Source: Saccharopolyspora spinosa NRRL 18395 (GTDB lineage Bacteria; Actinomycetota; Actinomycetes; Mycobacteriales; Pseudonocardiaceae). From it: 64,000 nucleotides of DNA. Of this stretch, positions 28,760-39,649 are shown piece by piece. The notes beneath the pieces were generated by a model. The model saw only the letters and a program-made list of their open reading frames with translations, ran no database searches and was not told where the DNA came from. The DNA lies in the NCBI RefSeq assembly GCF_000194155.1, contig NZ_GL877879.1, positions 446,634 to 510,633 of the forward strand, written 5' to 3'. Both the position numbers and the translations under genes were made by a program. The stretch's first letter is position 1. Each line of letters begins with the position of its first letter.

Positions 28760-29478
28760 GAGGCGCGCTTCCCCCGCGATAGCTCGGCGAGGGCGGTCTC
28801 CCCGCCGATGGTGCGCTGGCCGGGCTCAACCAGGATCCGGCTGCCGGTGGGCACGTAGAGGTCCACCCGGGAGCCGAAGCGGATCAGGCCGTAGGTGTTG
28901 CCGGCCTGTAGCACGTCTCCTTCGGAGACGGAGCAGACGATGCGCCGGGCGACGAGGCCGGCGATCTGCACCACCGCGACCTGGGTGCCGTCGTCGGCGC
29001 GGATGACCATCGAGTTGCGCTCGTTGTCCTCGCTCGCCTTGTCCAGGTCGGCGGAGAGGAACTTGCCGGGCCGGTAGGCGATGGTCTCGATCTTGCCGCT
29101 CAGCGGGATCCGCTGGACGTGCACGTCGAAGATCGTGAGGAAGGCGCTGATGCGGGTCATCGGCTCGTCGCCGAGGCCGAGCTCGGCCGGGGGCACCGCG
29201 GGCTCGATGTGCGAGATCGTGCCGTCGGCGGGGGCGACGGCGAGCCCCTCGCGGCTGGGCGTGGTGCGGGCGGGCTCGCGGAAGAACCACGCGCACCACG
29301 CGGTGACGATGCCGCCGAGCACGCCCGCCGGGCGCCACCGGCGGCGCAGCAGGAGGGTCGCGATGGCGGCGCCGAGCACGAACGGGCGGCCTGCCGGGTG
29401 CATCGGCGGGATGGTGTCGCGGGCCAGCGCGGCGAGGTGCGCCAGCGGGTTCTTCTTCGGTTCTTTCGCGGTGCTCAT
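28756..29478 (-). CDS. psd: Phosphatidylserine decarboxylase proenzyme (archaeal/type II-like short form)
   Basis: A 240-residue proenzyme. FFREPAR...APADGTISHIEP is the family core, DVHVQRIPLSGKI carries the conserved His, and LIRFGSRVDLYVP contains the Gly-Ser self-cleavage site that generates the pyruvoyl group. The length fits the short actinobacterial form. It probably sits at the membrane through the hydrophobic N-terminal third. It is upstream of and overlaps pssA. Confidence 0.9.
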   Translation of the reverse strand: MSTAKEPKKNPLAHLAALARDTIPPMHPAGRPFVLGAAIATLLLRRRWRPAGVLGGIVTAWCAWFFREPARTTPSREGLAVAPADGTISHIEPAVPPAELGLGDEPMTRISAFLTIFDVHVQRIPLSGKIETIAYRPGKFLSADLDKASEDNERNSMVIRADDGTQVAVVQIAGLVARRIVCSVSEGDVLQAGNTYGLIRFGSRVDLYVPTGSRILVEPGQRTIGGETALAELSRGKRAS

Positions 29479-30005
29479 CGAGGTGTTACGCCCCTGCGTC
29501 GGCGGTCATGGTGCGGCGGTTCGGCCGGGTGTCCCCGAGCGAACGGGGTGCCGACCGGTGCCGTCGTCGGTACAGCATCGCGGACGCCTCGGGTCAACCG
29601 ACGCCAGGGGGCGCAGTTGATCAAGAACTGCCTTGCTGACCAGCGTTTACCCGATCCGGGGATGCTACCGCCAAGACGACGCCCATGTCACCCACTCGGG
29701 TGAGGAGGGCGTTGGGGACCGCGGACGTCGCGCAAACGGCGGGGAGACCGTCCGACGTCTCCCCGTAGACGTCGAACGGCCTCCCCGGTGCGGGTCCGTG
29801 CACCCCCCGACGGCGCACGGTCCTCGGCGTGTCCGCCCCACCGGCAAGCATGGAGTGGGTTCATGCGGACGTCTTGGAGATGTATTTGATCGACGGTTCG
29901 TAACGCAGTTTCTAGTGTAATTGAGTTCACAAAAAGTCCGTAGCCGCTTTTGGAGGACCTGAGCCGACCGTTACATGACGCAGAGTTATCGAGGTTCGGA
30001 CAATT
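29479..30005. other. Intergenic stretch without a supported gene
   Basis: 527 bp between psd and the M48-like gene, both on the minus strand. Short open frames exist on both strands but none has a ribosome-binding site or a recognisable product. The part around 29885-29935 is AT-richer than its surroundings and may hold the promoter of psd-pssA. Confidence 0.4.
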
Positions 30006-31976
30006 TCACTCATCCGCGTAGGCCGGTTCGTCGAGGTTCATCCGCGCCCCCATCAACTCGCCGAGGCCCCGGTACGGGTCGCCGTGCTCCACGCCGTCGG
30101 CGGTGCTGCGCAGCTTAAGCTCGGACATGCCGTCCTCGCCGTCGCGCACGCCGGCGTCGTCCAGTTCGGACACCGCGTACTCGTCGAGGTACAGCTCCAG
30201 CGACAGGGTCCAGCCGGCGCGGTCCTGGTCCAGTCGGGCGCTGGCCACGTCCCGGCTGTCCACCCACTGCGCGCCGGGCTGCTCCCGGAGTTCGCCGATC
30301 GGCGTCGCGGCCAGCTCGGCGAGCTGCTCCTGCTCGGCCTTGCGGAACCGGGCGAGGGTGCCCGCCAGCAGGCGCTTCGTGGTGCTGGCCGAACTGGGCA
30401 GCAGCACCAGGCCCCGGTCGGTCACCAGCAGGTCGTAGTTGCGGTCGGCGCACTGCACCGGGCTGACGATCCCGGCCAGCGCCGGCTCGGGCTCCGCGGC
30501 GGGTCGGCGCGCGTGGGTCAGCGGAACCTTGAGGTCGACCAGCGCCCGGTGCAGCCCCGGGATCAGCCGGGGGTCGGCGACCGCCGGGCGGACCAGCCGA
30601 TCGGGGTCCAGCGGCTGCCCGTTGGCCAGCCGCACCGTCGACGGGCCGCCCCAGTCCAGTTCGTGGTGCGCCCGCCGGGCGCAGATCAGCGCGTCCACGA
30701 CGGCGCAGCCGAGCAGTTCGGTCAGCGTGTCGACCGCCGCCTCGTCGATGCGTTCCGGGCAAAGGCCCGGGTTGAGCACCGGGTTGATCAGGTCGTGGCC
30801 CTGGCCGCGGTGTATGGCGGGCAGGATGCCGACGATCGTCGGCTCCACCGGCAGGCCGCTCTGCGCCGCGGCGGAGCTCAGCAGCGCGGCCCGCTCGGCG
30901 ACGTGCGCGGCGCCGGCCAGCCGGGCCAGTTCCGGCCACGCGAGCCGCCGCTTGAGGCCTTCGACCATCAGGCGGTCTTCGAGCTCGGGCACGCTCTTGC
31001 GCGGGTTGCGCAGCATGGCGAACGCGGGCCGGTCGTCGAGCTCCTTGTTGCCCACCTTGATCCGCTTCATCGCCTCGATGCGCTTGCGCGCGGGCGGGCG
31101 CGTACGGCTGCCGTCGGCCCCCTCAGCGATGGCCTGCTTGACGCGCTCGGCGAGCTGCGGCTTGCGCGCCGGGTGCTCCATGAAAGACCGGAAGCCCAGC
31201 AGAACGTCCGGCGCGTGGCCGACCGACTTGGCCATGCTGAGGTAGTCGTCGGCGTACTCCTGCCAGCCGATCTCGATGGCGATCGCCTTGCGCAGCGCGG
31301 TGACGGCCGTGCGGGTGCCGCCTTCCCGGACCGCGATGGCGTCGGCGGCCAGCTCCAGGTCGTGGCCGGTGGTGGTGGCGGCGATCGCGGTGAACAGCCG
31401 GGCGTAGCGGGTGAACAGCCACTTGGCTGGGCCGCCGGTGAGGCCCGCGACGGTGCGCTCGACGCTAGCCGACGCGCGGTAGGCCGTCACGGTCAGCCGG
31501 TTTCGGCCGGTCAACCGGCCGAGCTCGTGCGCCACCACGGCCCGCAGCTCGCTGGCGTTGAGCGCGGCCAGCAGCGGCAGCCCGAGCTCCAGGTACCGGG
31601 TGCGGGTGCGCAGGCCGAGCAGCGCGGTGTCCTCGCGGATGGTCGCGTTCGGCTCGGAGGTGATGCGGATTTCGTCGGGCACCGGGGCGTCGGCGGCGGC
31701 GGCGATCGACTCCGCCATTCGCCACAGCTGCGGCTGCTCGGTCCGGTCCAGCTGGACGCCGCGCGGCCGCACCCGGTTGCGCAGCACGGCGCGCAGGCCG
31801 ATCGCGAAGATCGCGCCGACCGCGACCGCAGCGAGCGCGGCCTTCGCCCCGCCGCCCTGGTCGTATCGGAAGGTGAGCGCCGCGATCGCGAGCAGTCCGA
31901 GGACCAGCGCGATCGGCGCGAGGAAGAATCCAATGTGCAACGCCAGCGCCAGGGCGGCGCGCCAGGGGCCACGCAC
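30006..31976 (-). CDS. M48-like membrane peptidase family protein with altered zinc motif
   Basis: A 656-residue protein. Two N-terminal hydrophobic segments precede an M48-type core with DEIRITSEPNATI and the active-site helix VVAHELGRLTG (His150, Glu151, Arg154). The second zinc His of HExxH is Arg here; I read this directly as CAC GAG CTC GGC CGG. A possible third-ligand region HDLELAADAIAV follows. The C-terminal half (about 330-656) is cytosolic-looking and unassigned. The GTG at 31976 has CGGAG upstream and starts just before the first membrane helix; the frame remains open to a TTG at 32081, overlapping the end of moeA. Zinc-dependent activity is doubtful. Confidence 0.68.
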   Translation of the reverse strand: MRGPWRAALALALHIGFFLAPIALVLGLLAIAALTFRYDQGGGAKAALAAVAVGAIFAIGLRAVLRNRVRPRGVQLDRTEQPQLWRMAESIAAAADAPVPDEIRITSEPNATIREDTALLGLRTRTRYLELGLPLLAALNASELRAVVAHELGRLTGRNRLTVTAYRASASVERTVAGLTGGPAKWLFTRYARLFTAIAATTTGHDLELAADAIAVREGGTRTAVTALRKAIAIEIGWQEYADDYLSMAKSVGHAPDVLLGFRSFMEHPARKPQLAERVKQAIAEGADGSRTRPPARKRIEAMKRIKVGNKELDDRPAFAMLRNPRKSVPELEDRLMVEGLKRRLAWPELARLAGAAHVAERAALLSSAAAQSGLPVEPTIVGILPAIHRGQGHDLINPVLNPGLCPERIDEAAVDTLTELLGCAVVDALICARRAHHELDWGGPSTVRLANGQPLDPDRLVRPAVADPRLIPGLHRALVDLKVPLTHARRPAAEPEPALAGIVSPVQCADRNYDLLVTDRGLVLLPSSASTTKRLLAGTLARFRKAEQEQLAELAATPIGELREQPGAQWVDSRDVASARLDQDRAGWTLSLELYLDEYAVSELDDAGVRDGEDGMSELKLRSTADGVEHGDPYRGLGELMGARMNLDEPAYADE

Positions 31977-32077
31977 GGTGCAGCACTCCGGAGGGGTGGG
32001 TCGGGATGGTGGTGCAGTCTCGGGGAAAGCACGGCGATCCGTCAACAAGGTGATCTTCGGGCTCGCCGCGTTCCCGC

Positions 32078-33328
32078 TCAATCCAGCAGCGTCACGTCCA
32101 CTGTGGACTCCGCGGCGAGTTCGGTCACGTCCTCGGGGACCTCCAGCAGGCAGTTCGCCTTGGCCAGGCCCGCCAGCAGGTGCGAGCCGGGCGCGCCCTG
32201 CAGTGTGACGGTGCCGGTGGCCGGGTCGAACCGGCCCCTGCGGTACTGCCGCTTGCCGGCCGGCGCGGACAGCGGTTCGACGAGCGTCGCCTGCCGCGCC
32301 GGACGGCGGGTGACGTGGTGCCCCGCCGCGGCGCGCAGCGCGGGCCGCACGAAGACCTCGAACGAAACCATCGCGCTGACCGGGTTGCCCGGCAGCGTCA
32401 CCACGGCCACGCCGCCGCGGTAGCGGCCGCAGCCCTGCGGCATCCCGGGCTGCATCGCGACCTTGGTGAACTCGACGCCGGTCCCGGTGAGCGCGTCCTT
32501 GACGACCTCGTAGGCCCCGGCGCTGACACCGCCGGAGGTGATCAGCAGATCAGTGGTGGCCAGGTGCGGGGCGAGCGCGGCGTGGAAGGCGTCGACGTCG
32601 TCCGGGACGAACCGCAGCAGCGTCGCCTCGCCGCCCGCTTCGCGCACCGCGGCGGCCAGCATCAAGCCGTTGGATTCGTAGATCTGCCCCGGCTGCAGCT
32701 CGGTCCCGGGGGCGACCAGCTCCGAACCGGTGGACAGCAACAGCACCCGGACCGGCCGGTGCACGGGCAGCTCCGAAACCCCAAGGGCCGCCGCGACACC
32801 CAGCTGCGCGGGCGCCAGCGTCGTGCCAGCCGTGAGCACCGTGGCGCCGACCGAGACGTCCTCGCCCGCGCGCCGCACGTGCGCCCCCGGCTGCACCGAG
32901 GCAAACGCCCGCACCTGCTCGATTCCGCCATCGGTGCGTTCCACCGGGATCACCGCGTCCGCGCCCGGCGGCATCTGGGCGCCGGTCATGATCCGGTGCG
33001 CGGTGCCGGGCTGCAGCGGCGGCGCGTCGACCCGGCCCGCCGGGATGTCCTCGTGGACCGGCAGCCGCACCGGCTGCTCCGGGGTCGCACCGGCCAGGTC
33101 GACGGAGCGGATGGCGTAGCCGTCCATCGCGGAGTTGTCGAACGGCGGCAGCGAGATCGGTGCGGCCAGGTCCGCGGCGAGGGCCAGGCCCAGGCAGTCC
33201 GCCAGCGGTTTCGCCGCCACCGGGGTCGGGGCGAGCAAGGCGGCGATCTTCGACTGGTGGTCGGCGACCGCGGTCAGGGCGGGGGTTCCGGTTCCGTGCG
33301 ACACGCCCAGATCATCGGTCATCGACAC
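32078..33328 (-). CDS. moeA: Molybdopterin molybdotransferase
   Basis: A 416-residue enzyme inserting molybdate into adenylylated molybdopterin. Motifs are PPFDNSAMDGYA, IMTGAQMPPGADAVIPVE, LLLSTGSELV, ITSGGVSAG and VVTLPGNPVSAMVSF. The ATG at 33328 gives the family length. Its product is needed by the CO-dehydrogenase-like hydroxylase encoded at 47-51 kb. M. tuberculosis has moeA2 at the corresponding place. Confidence 0.92.
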   Translation of the reverse strand: MSMTDDLGVSHGTGTPALTAVADHQSKIAALLAPTPVAAKPLADCLGLALAADLAAPISLPPFDNSAMDGYAIRSVDLAGATPEQPVRLPVHEDIPAGRVDAPPLQPGTAHRIMTGAQMPPGADAVIPVERTDGGIEQVRAFASVQPGAHVRRAGEDVSVGATVLTAGTTLAPAQLGVAAALGVSELPVHRPVRVLLLSTGSELVAPGTELQPGQIYESNGLMLAAAVREAGGEATLLRFVPDDVDAFHAALAPHLATTDLLITSGGVSAGAYEVVKDALTGTGVEFTKVAMQPGMPQGCGRYRGGVAVVTLPGNPVSAMVSFEVFVRPALRAAAGHHVTRRPARQATLVEPLSAPAGKRQYRRGRFDPATGTVTLQGAPGSHLLAGLAKANCLLEVPEDVTELAAESTVDVTLLD

Positions 33329-33423
33329 CCCTGCTGTCCCTACCGGCGTGCGAATCGTCGCAATGATCGTGCGTGGCAGACTCTCGGGGAGAGCGTGGGT
33401 CGTTCTGCGTAGGTGGTCTCGCA

Positions 33424-33519
33424 GCGGAACTTCAGACGCCTTCTCGACTCCGGGATTCCCGACTCATGTCCGGTGCGCCACGTCGGGGCTCCCTTGCGAG
33501 AAGACGTCTGGGAACCCGC
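33424..33519. repeat. MITE-like dispersed element, copy C (inverted)
   Basis: The reverse complement matches copies A and B: GCGGGTTCCCAGACGTCTTC at one end, GAGTCGGGAATCCCGGAGTC inside and GGCGTCTGAAGTTCCGC at the other. The inverted ends pair as in copy A. It lies in the divergent region between moeA and the AIM24 gene. Confidence 0.75.
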
Positions 33520-33632
33520 AGCTCACCTCGCTCGCGTGGTGGAAAGCGGCTGGCATCGCTTGCCCGACGGTGGGTGGCCAGCCCGAGCTGGCGCGCTTCC
33601 GGCCCGTGCGATGCCAGAGACAGGAGGTTGCC

Positions 33633-34316
33633 GTGCAGGTTCGCACCCGTCACACGCCGTCGTTCGGGGTGGCCCGGCTGCTGCTCGCCCCGGGCGAACC
33701 GGCGCAGGTCGAATCCGGCGCGATGCTCGCCACCAGCTACGGCGTGACCGTCGAGGCTCGCGCACAGGGCGGCTTCCTTAAGTCGCTGGCCCGCGCGGCG
33801 CTCGGCGGCGAGTCGTTCTTCGTGTCGACCTACACGGCCCCGCAGCAGGGCGGCTGGGTGGACGTGGCGCCGAACCTGCCCGGCGACCTGAACGTGCTGG
33901 AGCTCGACGGCCGGGTCGGCTGGTGCGTGACCAAGGGCTGCTGGCTCGCCTCCGCGAGCACCGTGCAGCTGGAAACGCAATGGGGCGGCTTCCAGAACCT
34001 CTTCGGCGGCGAAGGCGGCTTCATGACGCACGTCGTCGGCCAGGGCCCGGTGGTGGTGTCCTGCTACGGCGCGCTGGACGTGGTGACGCTGCAGCCCGGC
34101 GAGTACGTCACGATCGACACCGGCCACGTGGTGGCCTACGCCGATACGGTGCAGAGCCGATTGCGGCAGATGAACCAGGGCGTGGTGCAGTCGCTCAAGA
34201 GCGGTGAAGGTCTGGTGTTCGATTTCGCGGGGCCCGGCCAGGTGTTGACCCAAACTCGCAATCCCCGAGGACTCGTCACCTGGTTGCAGTCGAATGGACT
34301 AGGCGCTCGTTCCTGA
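33633..34316 (+). CDS. AIM24/TIGR00266 family protein
   Basis: A 227-residue beta-rich protein of the AIM24 family. Typical patterns are VESGAMLATSYGV, GGFLKSLARAALGGESFFVSTYTA, WLASASTVQLETQWGG and LQPGEYVTIDTGHVVAY. The GTG at 33633 is chosen because AGGAGG lies 5 nt upstream. The bacterial function is not known. It is monocistronic here. Confidence 0.82.
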   Translation: MQVRTRHTPSFGVARLLLAPGEPAQVESGAMLATSYGVTVEARAQGGFLKSLARAALGGESFFVSTYTAPQQGGWVDVAPNLPGDLNVLELDGRVGWCVTKGCWLASASTVQLETQWGGFQNLFGGEGGFMTHVVGQGPVVVSCYGALDVVTLQPGEYVTIDTGHVVAYADTVQSRLRQMNQGVVQSLKSGEGLVFDFAGPGQVLTQTRNPRGLVTWLQSNGLGARS

Positions 34317-34538
34317 ATTTCGCCAAGAGCGCAAATGGACTCGTTCATTCGGAGGAATTCGCGAGGTCGTTTTCACTCCGATAACTGAACGTGGCCGCCG
34401 ATGACACCCGTTCGGCCCATCGTTTAACGGAAAAGTCGCATTGCCGAACCCGCGACGAGGCCCAATTTCTGGGGTAGCGTGGCCGTTGCTCCAGCGACGC
34501 TTGCCGCGTCGTGCATCACTTTTCATGAGGAGGACGCC

Positions 34539-34742
34539 GTGGCGGTCGGCACGGTCAAATGGTTCAACTCGGAGAAGGGCTACGGATTCATCGCAACGGA
34601 CGGTGGATCTGATGTGTTCGTCCATTACTCCGCGATCAACATGGCTGGTTTCCGAACCCTTTCCGAAGGCGATCGGGTGGAATTCGAAGTGAGAGCGGGA
34701 CGTGACGGCCGCACCCAAGCAGACGGAGTCCGCAAGGTCTGA
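34539..34742 (+). CDS. Cold-shock domain protein
   Basis: A 67-residue single CSD protein. RNP1 is KGYGFIA and RNP2 is VFVHYSA; the aromatic residues that stack on nucleic acid are intact ([16 protein letters not shown]). It binds single-stranded nucleic acid and acts as an RNA chaperone. The GTG at 34539 has GAGGAGG 5 nt upstream and gives the standard length. The last residues differ slightly from CspA ([11 protein letters not shown]). Confidence 0.93.
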   Translation: MAVGTVKWFNSEKGYGFIATDGGSDVFVHYSAINMAGFRTLSEGDRVEFEVRAGRDGRTQADGVRKV

Positions 34743-34825
34743 GGAAATGGGGCCCGGCCGCGCGGCGTGCGAGCCGAGCCCGCACCGCGATCGGCTCCCG
34801 CCACTTCACAAAAGAACGTCATGCG

Positions 34826-34861
34826 CACGGCCCGGTTCCTCTGGGTGGGGGCCGGGCCGTG
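34826..34861. terminator. Possible terminator after the cold-shock gene
   Basis: CACGGCCCGG (34826-34835) and CCGGGCCGTG (34852-34861) form a 10-bp perfect stem with a 16-nt loop, about 85 bp after the stop. No T-run is present. Confidence 0.45.
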
Positions 34862-34967
34862 GCGCGTTCGGCGGTCCGGAATCGAACTAGTCACGGTGTG
34901 GGCGAACCCGAGACGGTGTTGCCGAACCGAAAGACGGGCGTGATCTCGAAACGTTAGGCTGCTGCGC

Positions 34968-36215
34968 GTGTCGAAAGACCTCACCGGGCAGCGCCTCGGC
35001 CACTACAAGATCGACGGAGTGCTCGGCCGCGGCGGGATGAGCGTGATGTACCGCGCCACCGATACCCGTCTGGGCCGCAAGGTCGCGCTCAAGGTCATGG
35101 GCGAGCACATTACCGGTGACGCGGAGTTCCGCGAGCGGTTCGTCGACGAGGCGCGCAACACTTCCGCCATCGACCACGCGAACATCGTGCCGCTGTACGA
35201 CTTCGGCGAGGTCGACGGCATGCTCTACATCGCGATGCGGCTGGTCGACGGGTCCGACCTGGCCACCCTGATCAAGGACGGGCCGATCTCGCCCAAGCGC
35301 GCCTTGGAGCTGCTCTCCCAGGTCGCCGAGGCGCTGGACATGCTGCACGAGCGCGGCCTGGTGCACCTCGACCTGAAGCCGGCCAACGTGCTGGTGACCT
35401 CGCGCGAATCCGTCCACGAGCACGTCTACCTGGCCGATTTCGGGCTCACCCGGCGTGGCGCGACCGGGCACCGCACCGCCAGCGGCGACTTCCTGGGCTC
35501 GCCGACCTACGCGGCCCCCGAGCACCTGCGCGGCGAGCCGGTGGATGGCCGCACCGACCAGTACGCGCTGAGCTGCATGCTGTTCGCCTGCCTGACGGGG
35601 CGGCCGCCGTTCCAGGGGCAGGTGCAGGAGGTCATCCAGGGGCACCTGGGCGCCGAGCCGCCGCCCGCGACCGCGCTGGTGGTGCTGCCCGGCGGCATCG
35701 ACGAGGTGCTGCGCGGCGGCATGTCGAAGAGCCCCGACAAGCGCTTCGGCAACTGCAAGGAGCTCGTCGCGGCGGCCCGCGCCGCGCTCGGTCCGGCGGC
35801 GGGGGACACGCCGCCACCGTCCCGCCAGGCGGCTCCGGTGGCTCCGATGGCCCCGGTGGCTCCGATGTCCGGCCCGCAGCCGGTCCAGTACGGCCCGCCC
35901 GCGCCTCCCGGCCCGCCGCACGGCTACCGGCAGTACCAGCAGCCGCCGCGCCCGCTGCCGCCGCCGGGCAACGACCCGGTTCGGCTGCGCCCGCCGATCC
36001 CGGCCGGTTCGACGGCGTTCGCGACCAAGTCGGGCGGTTCGGCGAAGTGGATCGTGCCGGTGCTCGCCGGTGTCGCGCTGGTGGTCATCGTGGTCATCTT
36101 CGTTGTGATGGCCAACTCCATCGGCGGTTCCAGCGGCAGCGGCACGGAATCGACGACGTCGGAAACCTCCCCGTACAACAACAACCACCTGCCGACTTCG
36201 GTCCCGACTCGCTGA
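34968..36215 (+). CDS. Membrane-anchored Ser/Thr protein kinase (PknB-like kinase domain)
   Basis: A 415-residue kinase. The domain (about 10-275) has the Gly loop VLGRGGMSVMY, Lys42 in ALKVM, the catalytic loop HLDLKPANVL (Asp135) and LADFGLTRR. A Pro-rich juxtamembrane region (about 280-345), one transmembrane helix (WIVPVLAGVALVVIVVIFVV) and a short Ser/Thr-rich outer tail follow. There are no PASTA repeats. The residue before the catalytic Asp is Leu rather than Arg, so this is a non-RD kinase whose activation loop may not need phosphorylation. The GTG at 34968 starts the family pattern at once. Confidence 0.9.
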   Translation: MSKDLTGQRLGHYKIDGVLGRGGMSVMYRATDTRLGRKVALKVMGEHITGDAEFRERFVDEARNTSAIDHANIVPLYDFGEVDGMLYIAMRLVDGSDLATLIKDGPISPKRALELLSQVAEALDMLHERGLVHLDLKPANVLVTSRESVHEHVYLADFGLTRRGATGHRTASGDFLGSPTYAAPEHLRGEPVDGRTDQYALSCMLFACLTGRPPFQGQVQEVIQGHLGAEPPPATALVVLPGGIDEVLRGGMSKSPDKRFGNCKELVAAARAALGPAAGDTPPPSRQAAPVAPMAPVAPMSGPQPVQYGPPAPPGPPHGYRQYQQPPRPLPPPGNDPVRLRPPIPAGSTAFATKSGGSAKWIVPVLAGVALVVIVVIFVVMANSIGGSSGSGTESTTSETSPYNNNHLPTSVPTR

Positions 36216-36245
36216 CGGTCGCGCTCCGCCGCATCGGTTACGGCG

Positions 36246-36272
36246 CTTGCACTCGACTGGCGAGAGTGCTAA
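36246..36272. promoter_or_regulatory. CIRCE operator, distal
   Basis: CTTGCACTC-N9-GAGTGCTAA matches the HrcA operator consensus TTAGCACTC-N9-GAGTGCTAA except in the first three bases, where CTT replaces TTA. Confidence 0.88.
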
Positions 36273-36280
36273 ACACGGTA

Positions 36281-36307
36281 TTGGCACTCAGCAAGGTTGA
36301 GTGCCAG
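36281..36307. promoter_or_regulatory. CIRCE operator, proximal
   Basis: TTGGCACTC-N9-GAGTGCCAG; the two half-sites are complementary apart from the outermost positions. It lies 155 bp upstream of groEL and 8 bp after the distal CIRCE. Confidence 0.9.
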
Positions 36308-36320
36308 GTCGGGACGGTGA

Positions 36321-38090
<1,770 letters not shown>

Positions 38091-38111
38091 TCCACGCTGC
38101 TGCCGCATTTT

Positions 38112-38144
38112 CGAAGGGCCGTCCCCGCTGGGGGCGGCCCTTCG
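38112..38144 (+). terminator. groEL terminator
   Basis: A 15-bp stem (CGAAGGGCCGTCCCC with its complement, one mismatch) and 3-nt loop GCT start about 20 bp after the stop. Confidence 0.8.
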
Positions 38145-38170
38145 GTCGTCGCCATCCGGTCTCCGTCCCA

Positions 38171-38216
38171 CGCAATTTCCATTGAAATTGGACCTTCGAT
38201 TTCAATGGAAATTGCG
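38171..38216. repeat. Palindromic repeat of the TTTCAATTGAAA family
   Basis: 18-bp perfect arms (CGCAATTTCCATTGAAAT at 38171-38188 and its complement at 38199-38216) with a 10-nt loop (TGGACCTTCG). It lies between groEL and cutC; no DnaA box adjoins this copy. Confidence 0.9.
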
Positions 38217-38300
38217 ATCCCCAGTACCGGACTCATGGCCCCGGACCAGTGGAAACAGGTGGGCGTCGCAGTCCTTCCGCCGTCCGGCTACGGTGCCGGT

Positions 38301-38960
38301 GTGGGTGCTTTGCTGGAAGTGATCGTGCTCGACGCCGCCGAGGCCGAGGCCGCTCAGCAGGGCGGCGCCGACCGGCTGGAGCTGGTGCGGGAGCTGGCCG
38401 CCGACGGCCTCACGCCGGATCCGGCCACCGTGCGCAGCGTGCTCGCGGCGACGGATCTGCCGGTTCGGGTCATGGCGCGCGATCAGCCCGGCTTCGCCGC
38501 CGACGTCGACGCCTTGCGGCGGCGGGTCGGAGACCTGCGCGCGGCCGGGGCGCAGGAGTTCGTGCTCGGGTTCCTCGACGACTACGACCAGGTCGACGTC
38601 GGCGCGACCCGCGACGTCGTCGCAGAACTCGACGGCTGCCCGTGGACCTTCCACCGCGCGGTCGACCACTCCGCCCAGTACCGGCTGGCCTGGGACCACG
38701 CGGTGTCGCTCGGCCCGGACACCGTGCTCACCGCCGGCGCCCCCGGCGGGGTCGACGAGGGCCTTGCCGACCTGCGCGAACTCGCCGCACGGCAGGACAT
38801 CGACGGCGTGACGCTGCTCGTCGGCGGCGGTCTGCGCCAGGAGCACGTCGCCGACCTGCGGGCCGCCGGGGCGCGCGCCTTCCACATCGGCACCGGTGCC
38901 CGCGCCGACGGGTCGGTGCGGGCGGATCGGGTGCGGAGCTGGCGGGAGCTTACCGCCTGA
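38301..38960 (+). CDS. cutC: CutC family TIM-barrel protein
   Basis: A 219-residue protein of the CutC family. It begins LLEVIVLDAAEAEAAQQGGADRLELV and has PVRVMARDQPGF, FHRAVDHS, LTAGAPGGVDEGL and LLVGGGLRQEH. The family was linked to copper homeostasis, but its biochemical role is unsettled. The GTG at 38301 gives the usual N-terminus; upstream codons run into the palindromic repeat. The usual VxxMxRPRGG motif is degenerate (VRVMARDQPG). The 3' end overlaps the convergent membrane gene by 11 bp. Confidence 0.8.
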   Translation: MGALLEVIVLDAAEAEAAQQGGADRLELVRELAADGLTPDPATVRSVLAATDLPVRVMARDQPGFAADVDALRRRVGDLRAAGAQEFVLGFLDDYDQVDVGATRDVVAELDGCPWTFHRAVDHSAQYRLAWDHAVSLGPDTVLTAGAPGGVDEGLADLRELAARQDIDGVTLLVGGGLRQEHVADLRAAGARAFHIGTGARADGSVRADRVRSWRELTA

Positions 38961-39615
38961 GCGTCGCGGCCATCGCGATCAGCCAGATGAAACCGGGGAA
39001 CCGGGTCAGCGGGATCAGGTATGCGAAGGCCGGGACGATCAGCGTCAGCGTGGACAGCATGCCGACGGCGGCGACGGCCAGGCCAAGCCAGCCGACCCAG
39101 CGCGGCCCGCGCCGCATGATGAGCACCGGCACCGAGAGCCCGGCCGCCAGCAGGCCGAAGGATGCCGCGTAGGCCGGTCCGCCGAGGCCGAAGGACACCT
39201 GGTGGGCCAGGTGCATCGCGTCGGGACTGCTCAGCACGACCGGCCGGGAGACGGCCCACTGGAACAGCCCGCTGAGAATCGTGAATCCGGCGCTGAGCAC
39301 GCCGCCCACCAACGCGATGTAGGTGCCGGGCACGGACGCGCCGGTGGCGCGCAGGCGGTGCACCGCAGTCGCGGTGAACACCAGCAGCGGGAAGGCCGAG
39401 GCGAGCTGGAAGAACCCGGCGACCGCCGCCGCCCCGCCGTGCGCCGTCAGGTAGCGCTCGACGACCTCTGGCGCTTCGAAGGGGCTCGGGTAGGTCGCGC
39501 CGCCCGCCATCGCGGTCGAGATGACCAGTCCGGCCAGGAACAGCGCGACGAAGACGATGCCGACGATCAGCAGTGGCGGGCCGACCTGCCGGGATGGGGA
39601 CTGTTGGGTGTTCAT
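38950..39615 (-). CDS. Multispanning membrane protein (DUF4386-like)
   Basis: A 221-residue protein with about six or seven hydrophobic helices starting at LLIVGIVFVALFLAGLV. The general pattern resembles DUF4386-type membrane proteins; I am not certain of the family. The ATG at 39615 has only a modest ribosome-binding site. A clear inverted repeat sits 35 bp upstream and may be an operator. No regulator gene adjoins it. Confidence 0.6.
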   Translation of the reverse strand: MNTQQSPSRQVGPPLLIVGIVFVALFLAGLVISTAMAGGATYPSPFEAPEVVERYLTAHGGAAAVAGFFQLASAFPLLVFTATAVHRLRATGASVPGTYIALVGGVLSAGFTILSGLFQWAVSRPVVLSSPDAMHLAHQVSFGLGGPAYAASFGLLAAGLSVPVLIMRRGPRWVGWLGLAVAAVGMLSTLTLIVPAFAYLIPLTRFPGFIWLIAMAATLRR

Positions 39616-39649
39616 GGCGATCTCCGCCCTCAGGTATTGTTCGATAACT

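Noticed and set aside
29621..29851. A 76-codon minus-strand frame in the psd upstream region
   Set aside because: No ribosome-binding site, no family and no conservation visible; kept as intergenic.
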